A stretch of DNA of 64,000 nucleotides from Pseudomonas sp. DTU_2021_1001937_2_SI_NGA_ILE_001 (GTDB lineage Bacteria; Pseudomonadota; Gammaproteobacteria; Pseudomonadales; Pseudomonadaceae): assembly GCF_032463525.1 (NCBI RefSeq), contig NZ_CP135971.1, positions 2,976,001 through 3,040,000 on the forward strand. The letters are read 5' to 3'. Below are positions 27,595-36,170 of the stretch, in pieces. The first letter of the stretch is position 1. Every line of letters begins with the position of its first letter. A program made the translations under genes and the position numbers. Below the pieces are notes generated by a model. It made no database searches, was not told the origin of the DNA, and saw only the letters and a program-made list of their open reading frames with translations.

Positions 27595-27602
27595 TTTTTT
27601 AT
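27580..27602 (-). promoter_or_regulatory. A-rich translation-initiation region of cstA (possible Crc/Hfq site)
   Basis: The mRNA around the start reads AAUAAAAAAAUGAAAAAUAA and continues UAAUAG, a run of AAN repeats. Pseudomonas Crc/Hfq binding sites are AANAANAA motifs at start codons. Three AAT asparagine codons in a GC-rich gene suggest selection for A content. Confidence 0.5.
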
Positions 27603-27962
27603 TCCAGCAGTAATGACCAGAAGATCTGGGTGACACGCCCGAGCGGCCAGAGACGCTGCGCGACGATGCTACCCGACGATGCGAGTGTAGCTGTGCCACA
27701 GCGAAAGGCCACCCCCCACGATGGTCTATCGGGAATTAATCCGGCAGGAACGAAAACCTTGACCCAGAGCGGCTGCTGGCACAGCGGCGGACGACGAATG
27801 CCAGGTGGCGATGCACGCGGAACTGTTCGTCAGAGCGGTTCGGGTTTATCTTCACTAACATTCGCTCCCGCAAGCCGACTGAGCGGTATTGGCTTTCGCT
27901 GGAGCTGGCCACCAGCCCGTAGGCCGGCAGCCCTGCCATCAGCAACCCCAGGAGTGCGCGTG
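27603..27962. other. Intergenic region between cstA and mapZ
   Basis: About 360 bases between divergent genes. No coding sequence with plausible composition and ribosome binding site was found. It holds both promoters; no near-consensus sigma70 or complete -24/-12 element was identified. Confidence 0.45.
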
Positions 27963-28331
27963 ATGACCGATTCCCCCGCCGATCGCCGGCGCTTCAAGCG
28001 CATCGCCTTCGATGCCCGGACCGAACTGCAACAGGGCCATGCGACCTGGGAGGTCCAGCTGCTCGACCTGTCCCTCAAGGGCCTGCTCATCGAGCGCCCC
28101 GAGCCCTGGGAAGGTGACCCGACGCAACCGTTCGTGGTCGACATCCACCTGAGCACCGACGCCTGCGTGAGGATGGATGTGCGCCAGACCCACGACAACC
28201 AGCACCACCTGGGCTTCGAATGCCTGCACATCGGCCTGGAGTCGATCAGTCACCTCAAGCGCCTGGTCGAACTGAACCTGGCCGACTCCAAGGAGCTGGA
28301 CCGCGAACTGGCGGCGCTGATCGATATCTGA
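27963..28331 (+). CDS. mapZ: PilZ-domain c-di-GMP receptor MapZ
   Basis: A 122-residue single-domain PilZ protein. The c-di-GMP motifs are intact: RRFKR (R9 to R13) and DLSLKG (D35, S37, G40). Sequence outside the motifs, including FECLHIGLESISHLKRLVEL, closely follows P. aeruginosa PA4608 (MapZ), and the gene lies next to radA as there. MapZ bound to c-di-GMP inhibits the chemotaxis methyltransferase CheR1 and alters flagellar switching (established in P. aeruginosa). AGGAG lies before the ATG at 27963. It ends nine bases from the convergent radA gene. Confidence 0.9.
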   Translation: MTDSPADRRRFKRIAFDARTELQQGHATWEVQLLDLSLKGLLIERPEPWEGDPTQPFVVDIHLSTDACVRMDVRQTHDNQHHLGFECLHIGLESISHLKRLVELNLADSKELDRELAALIDI

Positions 28332-28340
28332 GGACGCTGG

Positions 28341-29708
28341 TTACTCGAACAGCGCATCCAGCGCCTGCTCCAGGCGCGTGACCGCGATCACCTGCAAACC
28401 GGCAAAGCCTTCCTTGGGGGCGTTGCCCTTGGGCACGATGGCACGCTTGAAGCCGTGCTTGGCCGCCTCCTTGAGACGCTCCTGACCACTGGGCACCGGG
28501 CGCACTTCGCCGGACAGGCCGACTTCGCCGAACACCAGCAGGTCATGGGACAGCGGGCGGTTGCGCAGGCTGGAAATCACCGCCGCCATCAGCGCCAGGT
28601 CCGAGGCGGTCTCCAGCACCTTGACCCCGCCCACCACGTTGAGGAACACATCCTGGTCATGGGTCGGGATACCGCCGTGACGATGCAGCACGGCCAGCAG
28701 CATGGCCAGGCGGTTCTGATCCAACCCCAGGGTGACGCGCCGAGGGTTGGCCATGTGGCTGTCGTCGACCAGCGCCTGCACCTCGACCAGCATCGGCCGC
28801 GTGCCCTCCCAGGTGGCCATCACCACGCTGCCGGACACTTCTTCCTGGGCACGGCTGAGAAAGATCGCCGAAGGATTGGAGACTTCCTTCAGGCCCCGGT
28901 CGGTCATGCCGAACACGCCCAGCTCGTTGACCGCGCCAAAGCGGTTCTTCACCGCGCGCAGCAGGCGCAGGCGCCCATCGGCCTCACCCTCGAAATACAG
29001 CACGGTGTCGACCATGTGCTCCAGCACCCGCGGGCCGGCCAGCGCGCCTTCCTTGGTGACATGGCCGACCAGGAAGATCGCCGTGCCGCTCTGCTTGGCA
29101 TAACGCACCAGCAACGCCGTGCTCTCGCGCACCTGGGCGACGCCGCCAGGGGCCGACTGCAACTGCTCGGTGAAGATGGTCTGGATCGAGTCGATGACCA
29201 TGACCTTGGGTTGCTCGACCCGCGCCGTGGCGATGATCGATTCGATGCAGGTCTCGGTCATCACCCGCAGCTTGTCCTGGGGCAGGCCCAGGCGCCGGGC
29301 GCGCATGGCCACCTGCTGCTGCGACTCCTCACCGGTGACGTACAGCACCGACATGCTCTCGGCCAAGTGGCAGAGGGTCTGCAGCAGGATGGTCGACTTG
29401 CCGATGCCCGGGTCGCCGCCGATGAGGATCACCGAGCCGTCGACCATGCCGCCGCCCAACACCCGGTCCAGCTCGGTGGAGCGGGTGGTGAAGCGTGGAA
29501 TCTCCTCGACGCTGACTTCGGCCAGGGTCTTGATCTGCGCCTGCGCACCGGCCCAGCCGGTGCGCCCGCTGGGCGCCGCCGCCGCGCCGCTCTCCACGAC
29601 AGTCTCGACCAGGGTATTCCAGGCGCCGCATTCGCCACACTGCCCTGCCCATTTGGGAAAGGTCGCACCGCACTCGGTGCAACCATACAAGCGCTTGGCC
29701 TTGGCCAT
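28341..29708 (-). CDS. radA: DNA repair protein RadA
   Basis: A 455-residue protein that promotes branch migration in recombination repair. The N-terminal zinc finger has C10, C13, C24 and C27 (CTECGATFPKWAGQCGEC). The RecA-like core has Walker A GDPGIGKSTILLQ, YVTGEESQQQVAMRA, Walker B VMVIDSIQTI and the RadA-specific KNRFG motif (AVKNRFGAVNELGVF). The C-terminal Lon-protease-like domain shows VGGVKVLETASDLALMAAV and EVGLSGEVRPV, with no proteolytic dyad. ATG 29708 starts the zinc-finger region (MAKAKRLYGC); earlier in-frame codons are not part of the family. Confidence 0.97.
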   Translation of the reverse strand: MAKAKRLYGCTECGATFPKWAGQCGECGAWNTLVETVVESGAAAAPSGRTGWAGAQAQIKTLAEVSVEEIPRFTTRSTELDRVLGGGMVDGSVILIGGDPGIGKSTILLQTLCHLAESMSVLYVTGEESQQQVAMRARRLGLPQDKLRVMTETCIESIIATARVEQPKVMVIDSIQTIFTEQLQSAPGGVAQVRESTALLVRYAKQSGTAIFLVGHVTKEGALAGPRVLEHMVDTVLYFEGEADGRLRLLRAVKNRFGAVNELGVFGMTDRGLKEVSNPSAIFLSRAQEEVSGSVVMATWEGTRPMLVEVQALVDDSHMANPRRVTLGLDQNRLAMLLAVLHRHGGIPTHDQDVFLNVVGGVKVLETASDLALMAAVISSLRNRPLSHDLLVFGEVGLSGEVRPVPSGQERLKEAAKHGFKRAIVPKGNAPKEGFAGLQVIAVTRLEQALDALFE

Positions 29709-29895
29709 GGGAACCCCGCTCGCAAAAGGCGCCATGATAACCCAGCTTGTCCACCACACGGCCAGGCGGGGCGGCCACTCGAGTCCGAGATCGGATAAAA
29801 CTTGTAGGGGGCGATCCGGTCGATGTTTGAGGGCAGGCTGCCTCGCGCTCCATTAGACTGGAGCGGAACCCTTCATCTGTAACAAGGAATGACCC

Positions 29896-30330
29896 ATGAG
29901 CATCATCAACGAATTCAAAGCCTTCGCCGTCAAGGGCAATGTGGTCGACATGGCCGTGGGGATCATCATCGGCGCCGCGTTCGGCAAGATCGTGTCGTCG
30001 TTCGTCGGTGATGTGGTGATGCCGCCACTGGGCCTGCTGATCGGTGGCGTGGACTTCACCGACCTGGGCATCACCCTGCGCGCCGCCCAGGGCGATGCAC
30101 CGGCCGTGGTGTTGGCCTACGGCAAATTCATCCAGACCGTAGTGGACTTCCTGATCGTCGCATTCGCCATTTTCATGGGCGTGAAGGTCATCAACCGTCT
30201 GCGTCAGGAACAGGCCAAGGCCCCAGCGGTGAACAAGCAGGAAGTCCTGCTCACCGAAATCCGCGACCTGCTCAAGGAGCAGAACAAGCCTGCCGAACCG
30301 GTGGTCGTCGACCCCAACAAGCCGCTGTAA
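29896..30330 (+). CDS. mscL: Large-conductance mechanosensitive channel
   Basis: A 144-residue inner-membrane channel that opens under high tension during osmotic downshock. The amphipathic N-terminus [20 protein letters not shown] leads into TM1 ([20 protein letters not shown]), a periplasmic loop ([17 protein letters not shown]), TM2 ([20 protein letters not shown]) and a cytoplasmic helical bundle ([14 protein letters not shown]). All conserved features of MscL are present and the length is normal. AAGGAA precedes the ATG. It is convergent with the ferredoxin reductase gene, 12 bases apart. Confidence 0.97.
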   Translation: MSIINEFKAFAVKGNVVDMAVGIIIGAAFGKIVSSFVGDVVMPPLGLLIGGVDFTDLGITLRAAQGDAPAVVLAYGKFIQTVVDFLIVAFAIFMGVKVINRLRQEQAKAPAVNKQEVLLTEIRDLLKEQNKPAEPVVVDPNKPL

Positions 30331-30342
30331 GGCTGGCCCGGG

Positions 30343-31119
30343 TTACCAGTAGGTTTCCACCGCCACCTGCCCGGGCCGTCGGCTCAGGCTCAGTTGCAAC
30401 CCGCGCTGCTTGAGCAGGGCGCGGGTCTCGTCGACCATCTCCGGGTTGCCGCAGAGCATCACCCGCGAGTGCTCGGGACTCAGCGCCACACCGGCAGCCG
30501 CCTCCAGGCCACCATTGGCGATCAGCGCAGTGATGCGCTCACCCAGCGCCCCGGCATGCGCCTCACGGGTCACCACCGGAATGTAGTGGAATTTGTGCGC
30601 ATACTCGGCCAGGTACTCGCGTTGGGTCAGCTCGGCAATCAGTGGCTGGTAGGCCAGCTCCCGGGCCTCGCGCACGCTGTACACGAGGATGATCCGCTCG
30701 AATTTCTCCCAGGCTTCGAAGTCCTGCAGAATCGACAGGAATGGCGCAACCCCCGTGCCGGTGGACAGCAGCCAGAGGTCACGGCCGTCGACGAAGCGGT
30801 CCAGCGTGAGGTAGCCGAACGACTGCTTTTCCACCAGCAATTCGTCGCCCTCGCGCAGGCGGCTCAGCTCGCTGGTGAATTCGCCGCCCGGCACCACGAT
30901 GGAGAAGAATTCGAGAAATTCGTCATAGGGCGAAGACACCATCGAATAGGCACGCCACACGGTGCTGCCGTCGGCCTTGGTCACGCCCAGGCGCGCGAAC
31001 TGCCCGGCACGGAAACGGAAACCGGCATCGCGACTGGCCCGCAGGGTGAACAGGTTGCTGGTCAAGGGGCTCACACGCTGCAGTGTCTGCCGGGTGAACT
31101 TGTCTTCGCTGACGGTCAT
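30343..31119 (-). CDS. fpr: Ferredoxin-NADP reductase
   Basis: A 258-residue FAD enzyme that exchanges electrons between NADPH and ferredoxin or flavodoxin. The FAD-binding RAYSMVSSPYDEFLEFFSIV, VPGGEFTSEL, the NADP-binding STGTGVAPFLSI and VYSVREARELAYQ, and the C-terminal MLCGNPEMVDETRALL are visible. It ends VETYW with a terminal aromatic, typical of bacterial Fpr subclass I. Pseudomonads have two such enzymes; this one beside mscL corresponds to PA4615, not to the FinR-linked FprA. The start is ATG 31119 (MTVSEDKFTRQTL). Confidence 0.9.
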   Translation of the reverse strand: MTVSEDKFTRQTLQRVSPLTSNLFTLRASRDAGFRFRAGQFARLGVTKADGSTVWRAYSMVSSPYDEFLEFFSIVVPGGEFTSELSRLREGDELLVEKQSFGYLTLDRFVDGRDLWLLSTGTGVAPFLSILQDFEAWEKFERIILVYSVREARELAYQPLIAELTQREYLAEYAHKFHYIPVVTREAHAGALGERITALIANGGLEAAAGVALSPEHSRVMLCGNPEMVDETRALLKQRGLQLSLSRRPGQVAVETYW

Positions 31120-31450
31120 GGTGTGCTCGCGACTCCTGAAGATAATTGCAGGCGCCCAGTTTCCCGCAAATACGGGTCGAGAAACACCACCTGTTTGTAG
31201 GGGCAGGCACCGGCGCCCTACCTTAGACCGTTTCGCTCTTGATGGGGGGGCGGACAGGCATGACCGAAACGAGCACTTCAGCGCAGGCCAGGCAGAGCGG
31301 CGCCTCAACCATTAACACCCTTTTGAATACATAGAACGCCAGCATTCCACCCGTCTGGATTGGATCCGCTCTGCTCATGTCGGCGCCGCTTTTTCCCTAG
31401 AATCAACTTACCCCACCCGGGGTTTCGCCAGTACGAATCTGGAGGCGACC
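31120..31450. other. Intergenic region between fpr and the LuxR-type gene
   Basis: About 330 bases between divergent genes. A possible -10 TAGAAT (31398-31403) lies ~50 bases before the LuxR-type ATG, without a good -35. A run of seven G occurs near 31245. No coding sequence is supported. Confidence 0.45.
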
Positions 31451-31684
31451 ATGCAGCCAACCGAGTCCCTAGCAACCCGGCAGCCACCAGCCCAGACCTT
31501 GACGCAGAGAGAGATTGAAATCCTCAAGTGGTCCGCCAAGGGCAAGACAGCCGCCGACATCGCAATCATCCTGCGTCTGAAGGAGCGAACCATTCATTTT
31601 CATATTGCCAGTGCCATTCAAAAAATGGGGGTCTGCAACAAGACCGCCGCAGCCGTGCAAGCTGCATTGAGCGGGATGTTCTGA
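31451..31684 (+). CDS. HTH-only LuxR-family regulator
   Basis: A 77-residue protein consisting almost only of a LuxR-type helix-turn-helix (residues 17-77): LTQREIEILKWSAKGKTAAD, then IAIILRLKERTIHFHIASAI and QKMGVCNKTAAAVQAAL. The conserved E-I-L-x-W-x-A-x-G-K-T/S and V/I-x-F-H positions of quorum-type LuxR proteins are present, but there is no acyl-homoserine-lactone or receiver domain, so any signal must come by another route. It resembles the DNA-binding half of LuxR-type regulators with T/I-H-F-H. GGAGG lies seven bases before the ATG. Targets are unknown; rlmG follows 124 bases later. Confidence 0.82.
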   Translation: MQPTESLATRQPPAQTLTQREIEILKWSAKGKTAADIAIILRLKERTIHFHIASAIQKMGVCNKTAAAVQAALSGMF

Positions 31685-31808
31685 TCCGTTGTCCCTCGCA
31701 CCACGATGGCAGGTGCCAAAGGCAAAAAGCACGTAGAATCACGCCCTTCAAGCCTGACCGGGTGTACCGGCCTCGCGTGATACTCGTCGTCTGCCCAGAG
31801 TTCCTGCC

Positions 31809-32933
31809 ATGCCCCTGCTCACCAGCCCTTTCGCCGAACTGGACCTGATTCGCCAGCCGGAACAGCCCAATGAACCACTGCAGGCCTTCGATGCTGCGGA
31901 TGAATACCTGCTCGCCCATCTGGCCGAACACGGCCTGAGCCTGACCACCCGGGTGCTGGTGCTCAACGACAGCTTCGGCGGCCTGGCGGCCAGCCTGGCG
32001 CCGCATGCGACAGTGACGAGCAGCACGGACTCGTACCTCGCCGCCCAGGCGCTGGGCATCAACCTGCAGCGTAATGGCCTGGCCGCCGATGCCGTGACCC
32101 TGGTACCGGCCAGCGAAACCCCGCAAGGCCCGTTCGACTGGGTGCTGATCCGCATTCCCAAGACCCTGGCGTTACTCGAAGAGCAGTTGATCCGCCTGCA
32201 GGGCCAGCTCGCGCCGGATGCGAAAGTGGTGGCGGCGGCGATGGTCAAGCACCTGCCGCGCTCGGCCGGTGAGCTGCTCGAAGATTACGTCGGTCCGGTG
32301 CAAGCCTCGCTGGCGGTGAAAAAGGCCCGCCTGCTGTTCGCCGCCCCCGAGCCGAAGGAGTTCCAGCCCTCCCCCTTCCCGACCCGCTACCGCATCGAGC
32401 AGCCGGCGCTGGAACTGATCAACCATGCCAACGTGTTCTGCCGCGACGGCCTGGACATCGGCACGCGTGCCATGCTGCCCTTCCTGCCACGCGATCTGGG
32501 CAAGGCGCGGGTCGCCGACCTGGGCTGCGGCAACGGGGTGCTGGCCATTGCCAGTGCGCTGGACAACCCGGAGGCGCAGTACACCCTGGTGGACGAGTCG
32601 TACATGGCGGTGCAGTCGGCGGCCGAGAACTGGCAGGCCACCTTCGGCGAACGCCCGGTCACCCTGCGCGCCGCCGATGGCCTCGCCACCCAGGCCCCCG
32701 ATTCGCTGGATGTAGTGCTGTGCAACCCGCCGTTCCACCAGCAGCAGGTGGTCGGCGATTTCCTGGCCTGGCGCATGTTCCTCCAGGCCCGCAGCGCATT
32801 GGTACCGGGCGGCGCACTGTACATCGTCGGCAACCGCCACCTGGGCTACCACACCAAGCTGGCACGGCTGTTCCGCGATGTGCAACAGGTAGCAGCCACG
32901 CCCAAGTTTGTCATCCTCAAGGCGCGCAAGTAG
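31809..32933 (+). CDS. rlmG: 23S rRNA (guanine-N2) methyltransferase RlmG
   Basis: A 374-residue SAM-dependent methyltransferase. The N-terminal pseudo-methyltransferase half has QAFDAADEYLLAHLAEHG, VLNDSFGGLAASLA and RIPKTLALLEEQL. The C-terminal catalytic half has NHANVFCRDGLDIGTRAMLP, the SAM motif VADLGCGNGVLAIASA and the substrate motif VLCNPPFHQQ, ending YIVGNRHLGYHTKLARLF. Length and the double-domain layout match E. coli RlmG (m2G1835 of 23S rRNA) rather than the shorter RsmC. It is likely monocistronic. Confidence 0.92.
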   Translation: MPLLTSPFAELDLIRQPEQPNEPLQAFDAADEYLLAHLAEHGLSLTTRVLVLNDSFGGLAASLAPHATVTSSTDSYLAAQALGINLQRNGLAADAVTLVPASETPQGPFDWVLIRIPKTLALLEEQLIRLQGQLAPDAKVVAAAMVKHLPRSAGELLEDYVGPVQASLAVKKARLLFAAPEPKEFQPSPFPTRYRIEQPALELINHANVFCRDGLDIGTRAMLPFLPRDLGKARVADLGCGNGVLAIASALDNPEAQYTLVDESYMAVQSAAENWQATFGERPVTLRAADGLATQAPDSLDVVLCNPPFHQQQVVGDFLAWRMFLQARSALVPGGALYIVGNRHLGYHTKLARLFRDVQQVAATPKFVILKARK

Positions 32934-32970
32934 GCGCCGGGCGCACGGGCCGGGCGCAAGCGCGCATTAC

Positions 32971-33005
32971 CGCGAACAGCTTCCCGGCTGAAGCCGGTCC
33001 CACCG
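32971..33005. repeat. Degenerate REP-like sequence
   Basis: The stretch CGCGAACAGCTTCCCGGCTG and the following AAGCCGGTCCCACCGG keep the layout of the REP units seen elsewhere in the window (CGCGAA, GCTTC, AGCCG, CCCACC) but with many changes. It is a probable decayed copy. Confidence 0.35.
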
Positions 33006-33065
33006 GTAATCCCTGACACCGTGAGTCGAAGCGGCTCCCCAGTCGCGCCAACGCGTCTCCCAGGC

Positions 33066-33101
33066 AAAAAAAACCCTCCATCACAGCCCGATCAGGAGGG
33101 T
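33066..33101 (-). terminator. Terminator of the cio operon
   Basis: On the reverse strand ACCCTCC and GGAGGGT flank a 15-base loop and are followed by TTTTTTT. It sits 50 bases after the DUF2474 gene, the last gene of the operon. Confidence 0.82.
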
Positions 33102-33150
33102 ACGAAAGCCGTGTCCACGAAACACGGAGGGATATCAGGTGTCAGTCCGC

Positions 33151-33318
33151 TCAGTGGGTGGTCAGCCCGGCGGCGCTCATGAACAGGCGCATCAGACTGG
33201 CGACGATGAACAGCGCCAGCACGCTGCCGGCCCAGATGCCGGCCAGCCAGGCCAGACGCTGCCATAACGGCTTGCTGCGCGCCGGATCGTCCTCATGCAG
33301 GGAAGGCTTGTCGGGCAT
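33151..33318 (-). CDS. DUF2474 small membrane subunit of cyanide-insensitive oxidase
   Basis: A 55-residue protein starting MPDKPSLHEDDPARSKPLWQ, with one transmembrane helix (WLAGIWAGSVLALFIVASLM) and a short tail ending in GLTTH. The position directly after cioB (13 bases) and the sequence pattern match DUF2474 proteins, which accompany CioAB as CydX-like single-helix subunits. A role in assembly or stability of the oxidase is inferred by analogy with CydX. It is short enough to be missed by automatic annotation. Confidence 0.85.
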   Translation of the reverse strand: MPDKPSLHEDDPARSKPLWQRLAWLAGIWAGSVLALFIVASLMRLFMSAAGLTTH

Positions 33319-33330
33319 GGCCAGGCTCCT

Positions 33331-34338
33331 CTAGTGATAACCGTCTTCGGCAGTCACCTTGCCGCGGAACACGTAGTAGCTCCAGAAGGTGTAACCGAGA
33401 ATCAGCGGGATGATGAACAGCGTGCCCACCAGCATGAAGCCCTGGCTTTGCGGCGGTGCGGCGGCTTCCCAGAGGGTCACCGAAGGCGGCACGATGTGTG
33501 GCCACAGGCTGATGCCCAGGCCGCTGTAGCCGAGGAAGATCAACAGCAGGGTGAGCAGGAACGGCGTGTAGTGCGCGTTGCGCGCCACCGCCTTGAACAG
33601 GCCGAACAGGGTCAGCAGCACCAGGATCGGTACCGGCAGGAACCAGAACAGGTTCGGCAGGGTGAACCAGCGCTCGGCGATCTGCTGATGCGCCAGCGGT
33701 GTCCACAGACTGACGATGCCGATCATCACCAGCAGCGCCAGGGCCAAGGGACGTGCCAGATCGTGCATGGCTTTCTGCAGCGCACCTTCGGTCTTCATGA
33801 TCAGCCAGGTGCAGCCCAGCAGCGCGTAGGCGACGATCAGCGCCAGGCCACAGAACAGCGGAAACGGTGCCAGCCAGTCCAGCGAGCCCCCCGCATATTG
33901 CCGGTCGACCACCGGCAGTCCTTCGATGAAGGCGCCCAGCGCCACGCCCTGGAAGAAGGTCGCAGCCAGCGAGCCGCAGATGAAGGCCTTGTCCCACAGA
34001 TGGCGCTTGTGCTCGGTGGCCTTGAAGCGGAACTCGAAGGCCACGCCGCGGAAGATCAGCCCCACCAGCATCAGCATCAACGGCAGGTACAGCGCCGACA
34101 ACACCACCGAGTAGGCCAGCGGGAAGGCGCCGAACAGCCCGGCGCCGCCGAGCACCAGCCAGGTCTCGTTGCCGTCCCACACCGGGGCCACGGTGTTCAT
34201 CATCACGTCGCGGTCACGGCTGTCCTTCATGAAGGGAAAGAGAATGCCGATGCCCAGGTCGAAGCCGTCCATCACCACGTACATCATGATGCCGAAGATG
34301 ATGATGATGGCCCACAGCAGTGCCAGATCGAAGCCCAT
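33331..34338 (-). CDS. cioB: Cyanide-insensitive terminal oxidase subunit II
   Basis: A 335-residue membrane protein of the CydB family. It starts MGFDLALLWAIIIIFGIMMY and continues VVMDGFDLGIGILFPFM, the family signature, followed by NTVAPVWDGNETWLVLGGAG and FRGVAFEFRFKATEHKRHLW. About eight to nine helices are predicted. CydB-type subunits stabilise the haem-bearing subunit I. The gene lies two bases after the cioA stop and before the DUF2474 gene, forming one operon. Confidence 0.95.
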   Translation of the reverse strand: MGFDLALLWAIIIIFGIMMYVVMDGFDLGIGILFPFMKDSRDRDVMMNTVAPVWDGNETWLVLGGAGLFGAFPLAYSVVLSALYLPLMLMLVGLIFRGVAFEFRFKATEHKRHLWDKAFICGSLAATFFQGVALGAFIEGLPVVDRQYAGGSLDWLAPFPLFCGLALIVAYALLGCTWLIMKTEGALQKAMHDLARPLALALLVMIGIVSLWTPLAHQQIAERWFTLPNLFWFLPVPILVLLTLFGLFKAVARNAHYTPFLLTLLLIFLGYSGLGISLWPHIVPPSVTLWEAAAPPQSQGFMLVGTLFIIPLILGYTFWSYYVFRGKVTAEDGYH

Positions 34339-34341
34339 GAC

Positions 34342-35781
34342 TCAGTTCCCCCTGCTCAGGTTGTCCAGTGCGTCGCCCGGTTCCGCGCCTTCGGTGGCGG
34401 CGGACAGCGGACGGGCCGGTGTACGGGTCTTGCCGGGGCCACCGCTCGGCACGTGCTCCACATGCGGCTGCGGTCCCTTGCGCACCAGGCGCAGCATGTA
34501 GCCCAGACCGGCACCGAACAGCAGGAAGTAGACGACCACGAACATCACCAGGGTGAAGCTCATCTGCGCGACGCTGTGGTTCGACACGCCCTCGGCGGTG
34601 CGCATCAGGCCGTAGACCACCCAGGGCTGGCGACCGATCTCGGTGGTGAACCAGCCTGCGAGGATCGCGACCAGCCCCGAAGGCCCCATCCACAGCGCCA
34701 GATGCAGGAACGGCCGGGTCTGGTAGAGCGTGCCGCGCTTGCGCAGCCACAGGCTCCACAGGCCGGTGAGGATCATCAGCATGCCCAGGCCGACCATGAC
34801 CCGGAACGACCAGAACACCACGGTGGAGTTAGGCCGGTCTTCAGGCTTGAACTCCTTGAGCGCCGGCACCTGCTTGTCGAGGCTGTGGGTCAGGATCAGG
34901 CTGCCCAGGTAAGGGATCTCCACCGCGAAGCGGGTTTTCTCCTGCTGCATGTCCGGCCAGCCGAAGAGGATCAGTGGCGTGGGTTCGTCACCGACGTTCT
35001 CCCAGTGCCCTTCGATGGCGGCGATCTTCGCCGGTTGGTGCTTGAGGGTATTCAGGCCATGGAAGTCACCGACCACCGCCTGGATGGGAGCGACCAGCAG
35101 GGCCATCCACATCGCCATCGAAAGCATCTTGCGCACCGCCGGGTTGTCACGACCGCGCAGCAGGTGCCAGGCCGCCGACGCGCCGACGAAGAACGCCGTG
35201 GCGACGAACGCGGCAATCGCCATGTGCGCCAGCCGGTACGGGAACGACGGGTTGAACACCACGGCGAACCAGTCCACCGGAATGACCCGGCCATCGACGA
35301 TCTCGAAGCCCTGGGGCGTCTGCATCCAGCTGTTGGACGAAAGGATCCAAAAGGTCGAGATCAGGGTGCCGATCGCCACCATCACCGTCGCGAAGAAATG
35401 CAGGCCACGGCCCACGCGGTTCCAGCCGAACAGCATGACACCGAGGAAGCCGGCTTCCAGGAAGAACGCGGTGAGCACCTCGTAGGTGAGCAGCGGGCCG
35501 GTGACGGCGCCTGCGAAATCGGAAAAGCGGCTCCAGTTGGTGCCGAACTGATAGGCCATGACCAGGCCCGAGACCACGCCCATGCCGAAGTTGACCGCGA
35601 AGATCTTCAGCCAGTAGTGGTACAGGTCACGGTAGACATCGTTGCGCGTCTTCAGCCACAACCCTTCGAGCACCGCCAGGTAACTGGCCAGGCCGATGGT
35701 GATGGCGGGAAACAAAATGTGGAACGAGATCGTGAACGCGAACTGGATCCGCGCGAGGTCGAGCGACTCCAAACCGAACAT
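34342..35781 (-). CDS. cioA: Cyanide-insensitive terminal oxidase subunit I
   Basis: A 479-residue bd-type quinol oxidase subunit. It oxidises ubiquinol and reduces oxygen in the inner membrane, and CioAB-type enzymes resist cyanide and lack the 600-650 nm haem d signature. H21 in the first helix (FAFTISFHILFPAIT) is the haem ligand. GPLLTYEVLTAFFLEAGFLG, GVMLFGWNRVGRGLHFFAT and WFTTEIGRQPW are conserved. The periplasmic Q-loop is short, as in the CIO branch. The C-terminal tail is soluble and proline-rich. AGGGG precedes the ATG at 35781. It is divergent from the PAS-GGDEF-EAL gene. Confidence 0.94.
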   Translation of the reverse strand: MFGLESLDLARIQFAFTISFHILFPAITIGLASYLAVLEGLWLKTRNDVYRDLYHYWLKIFAVNFGMGVVSGLVMAYQFGTNWSRFSDFAGAVTGPLLTYEVLTAFFLEAGFLGVMLFGWNRVGRGLHFFATVMVAIGTLISTFWILSSNSWMQTPQGFEIVDGRVIPVDWFAVVFNPSFPYRLAHMAIAAFVATAFFVGASAAWHLLRGRDNPAVRKMLSMAMWMALLVAPIQAVVGDFHGLNTLKHQPAKIAAIEGHWENVGDEPTPLILFGWPDMQQEKTRFAVEIPYLGSLILTHSLDKQVPALKEFKPEDRPNSTVVFWSFRVMVGLGMLMILTGLWSLWLRKRGTLYQTRPFLHLALWMGPSGLVAILAGWFTTEIGRQPWVVYGLMRTAEGVSNHSVAQMSFTLVMFVVVYFLLFGAGLGYMLRLVRKGPQPHVEHVPSGGPGKTRTPARPLSAATEGAEPGDALDNLSRGN

Positions 35782-36170
35782 AGGACTACCCCTTTCAGAT
35801 GCTGCGGCGCAGGTCACCGGCAGCGATACCCCACGGCAGGGCGGTTTTCGCGTGCCGGGCGGCTTCTGTTGAGAGTCTCGGCACTAAACGTCTGACGGTC
35901 GAGGCACAGGCAGAGTTCGAGTGCCATGATGCAGGTCAACCGACGGCTAAAGATTAGCTCCTGCCGCGCTGGAAAGCGGCGTGGCGCGTTGTCGCGTGAC
36001 CGCTTGCCTCACCCTGCCGGGCAGCAGCGGCGTTTTGGCGACGAACGGCGGTTTTTCTAACGCCGTCGCGGAGACTTTTTGTAAAGCTCGCGTTCCAACT
36101 CTTCACGCCATGATGGCTACATGATATTGAACAACCACCGCTGCCCAACTTGAAGCTTCAAGGGACGAGC
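35782..36170. other. Intergenic region between cioA and the EAL gene
   Basis: About 390 bases between divergent genes. No perfect ANR/FNR box (TTGAT-N4-ATCAA) and no clear -35/-10 pair was seen on either strand. An AT-rich segment at 36054-36145 precedes the EAL gene. No coding sequence is supported. Confidence 0.45.

Noticed and set aside
35782..36170. ANR/FNR box or sigma54 promoter controlling cioAB.
   Set aside because: No TTGAT-N4-ATCAA site was found, and the TGGCAC near 35910 on the reverse strand lacks a GC at the required distance.
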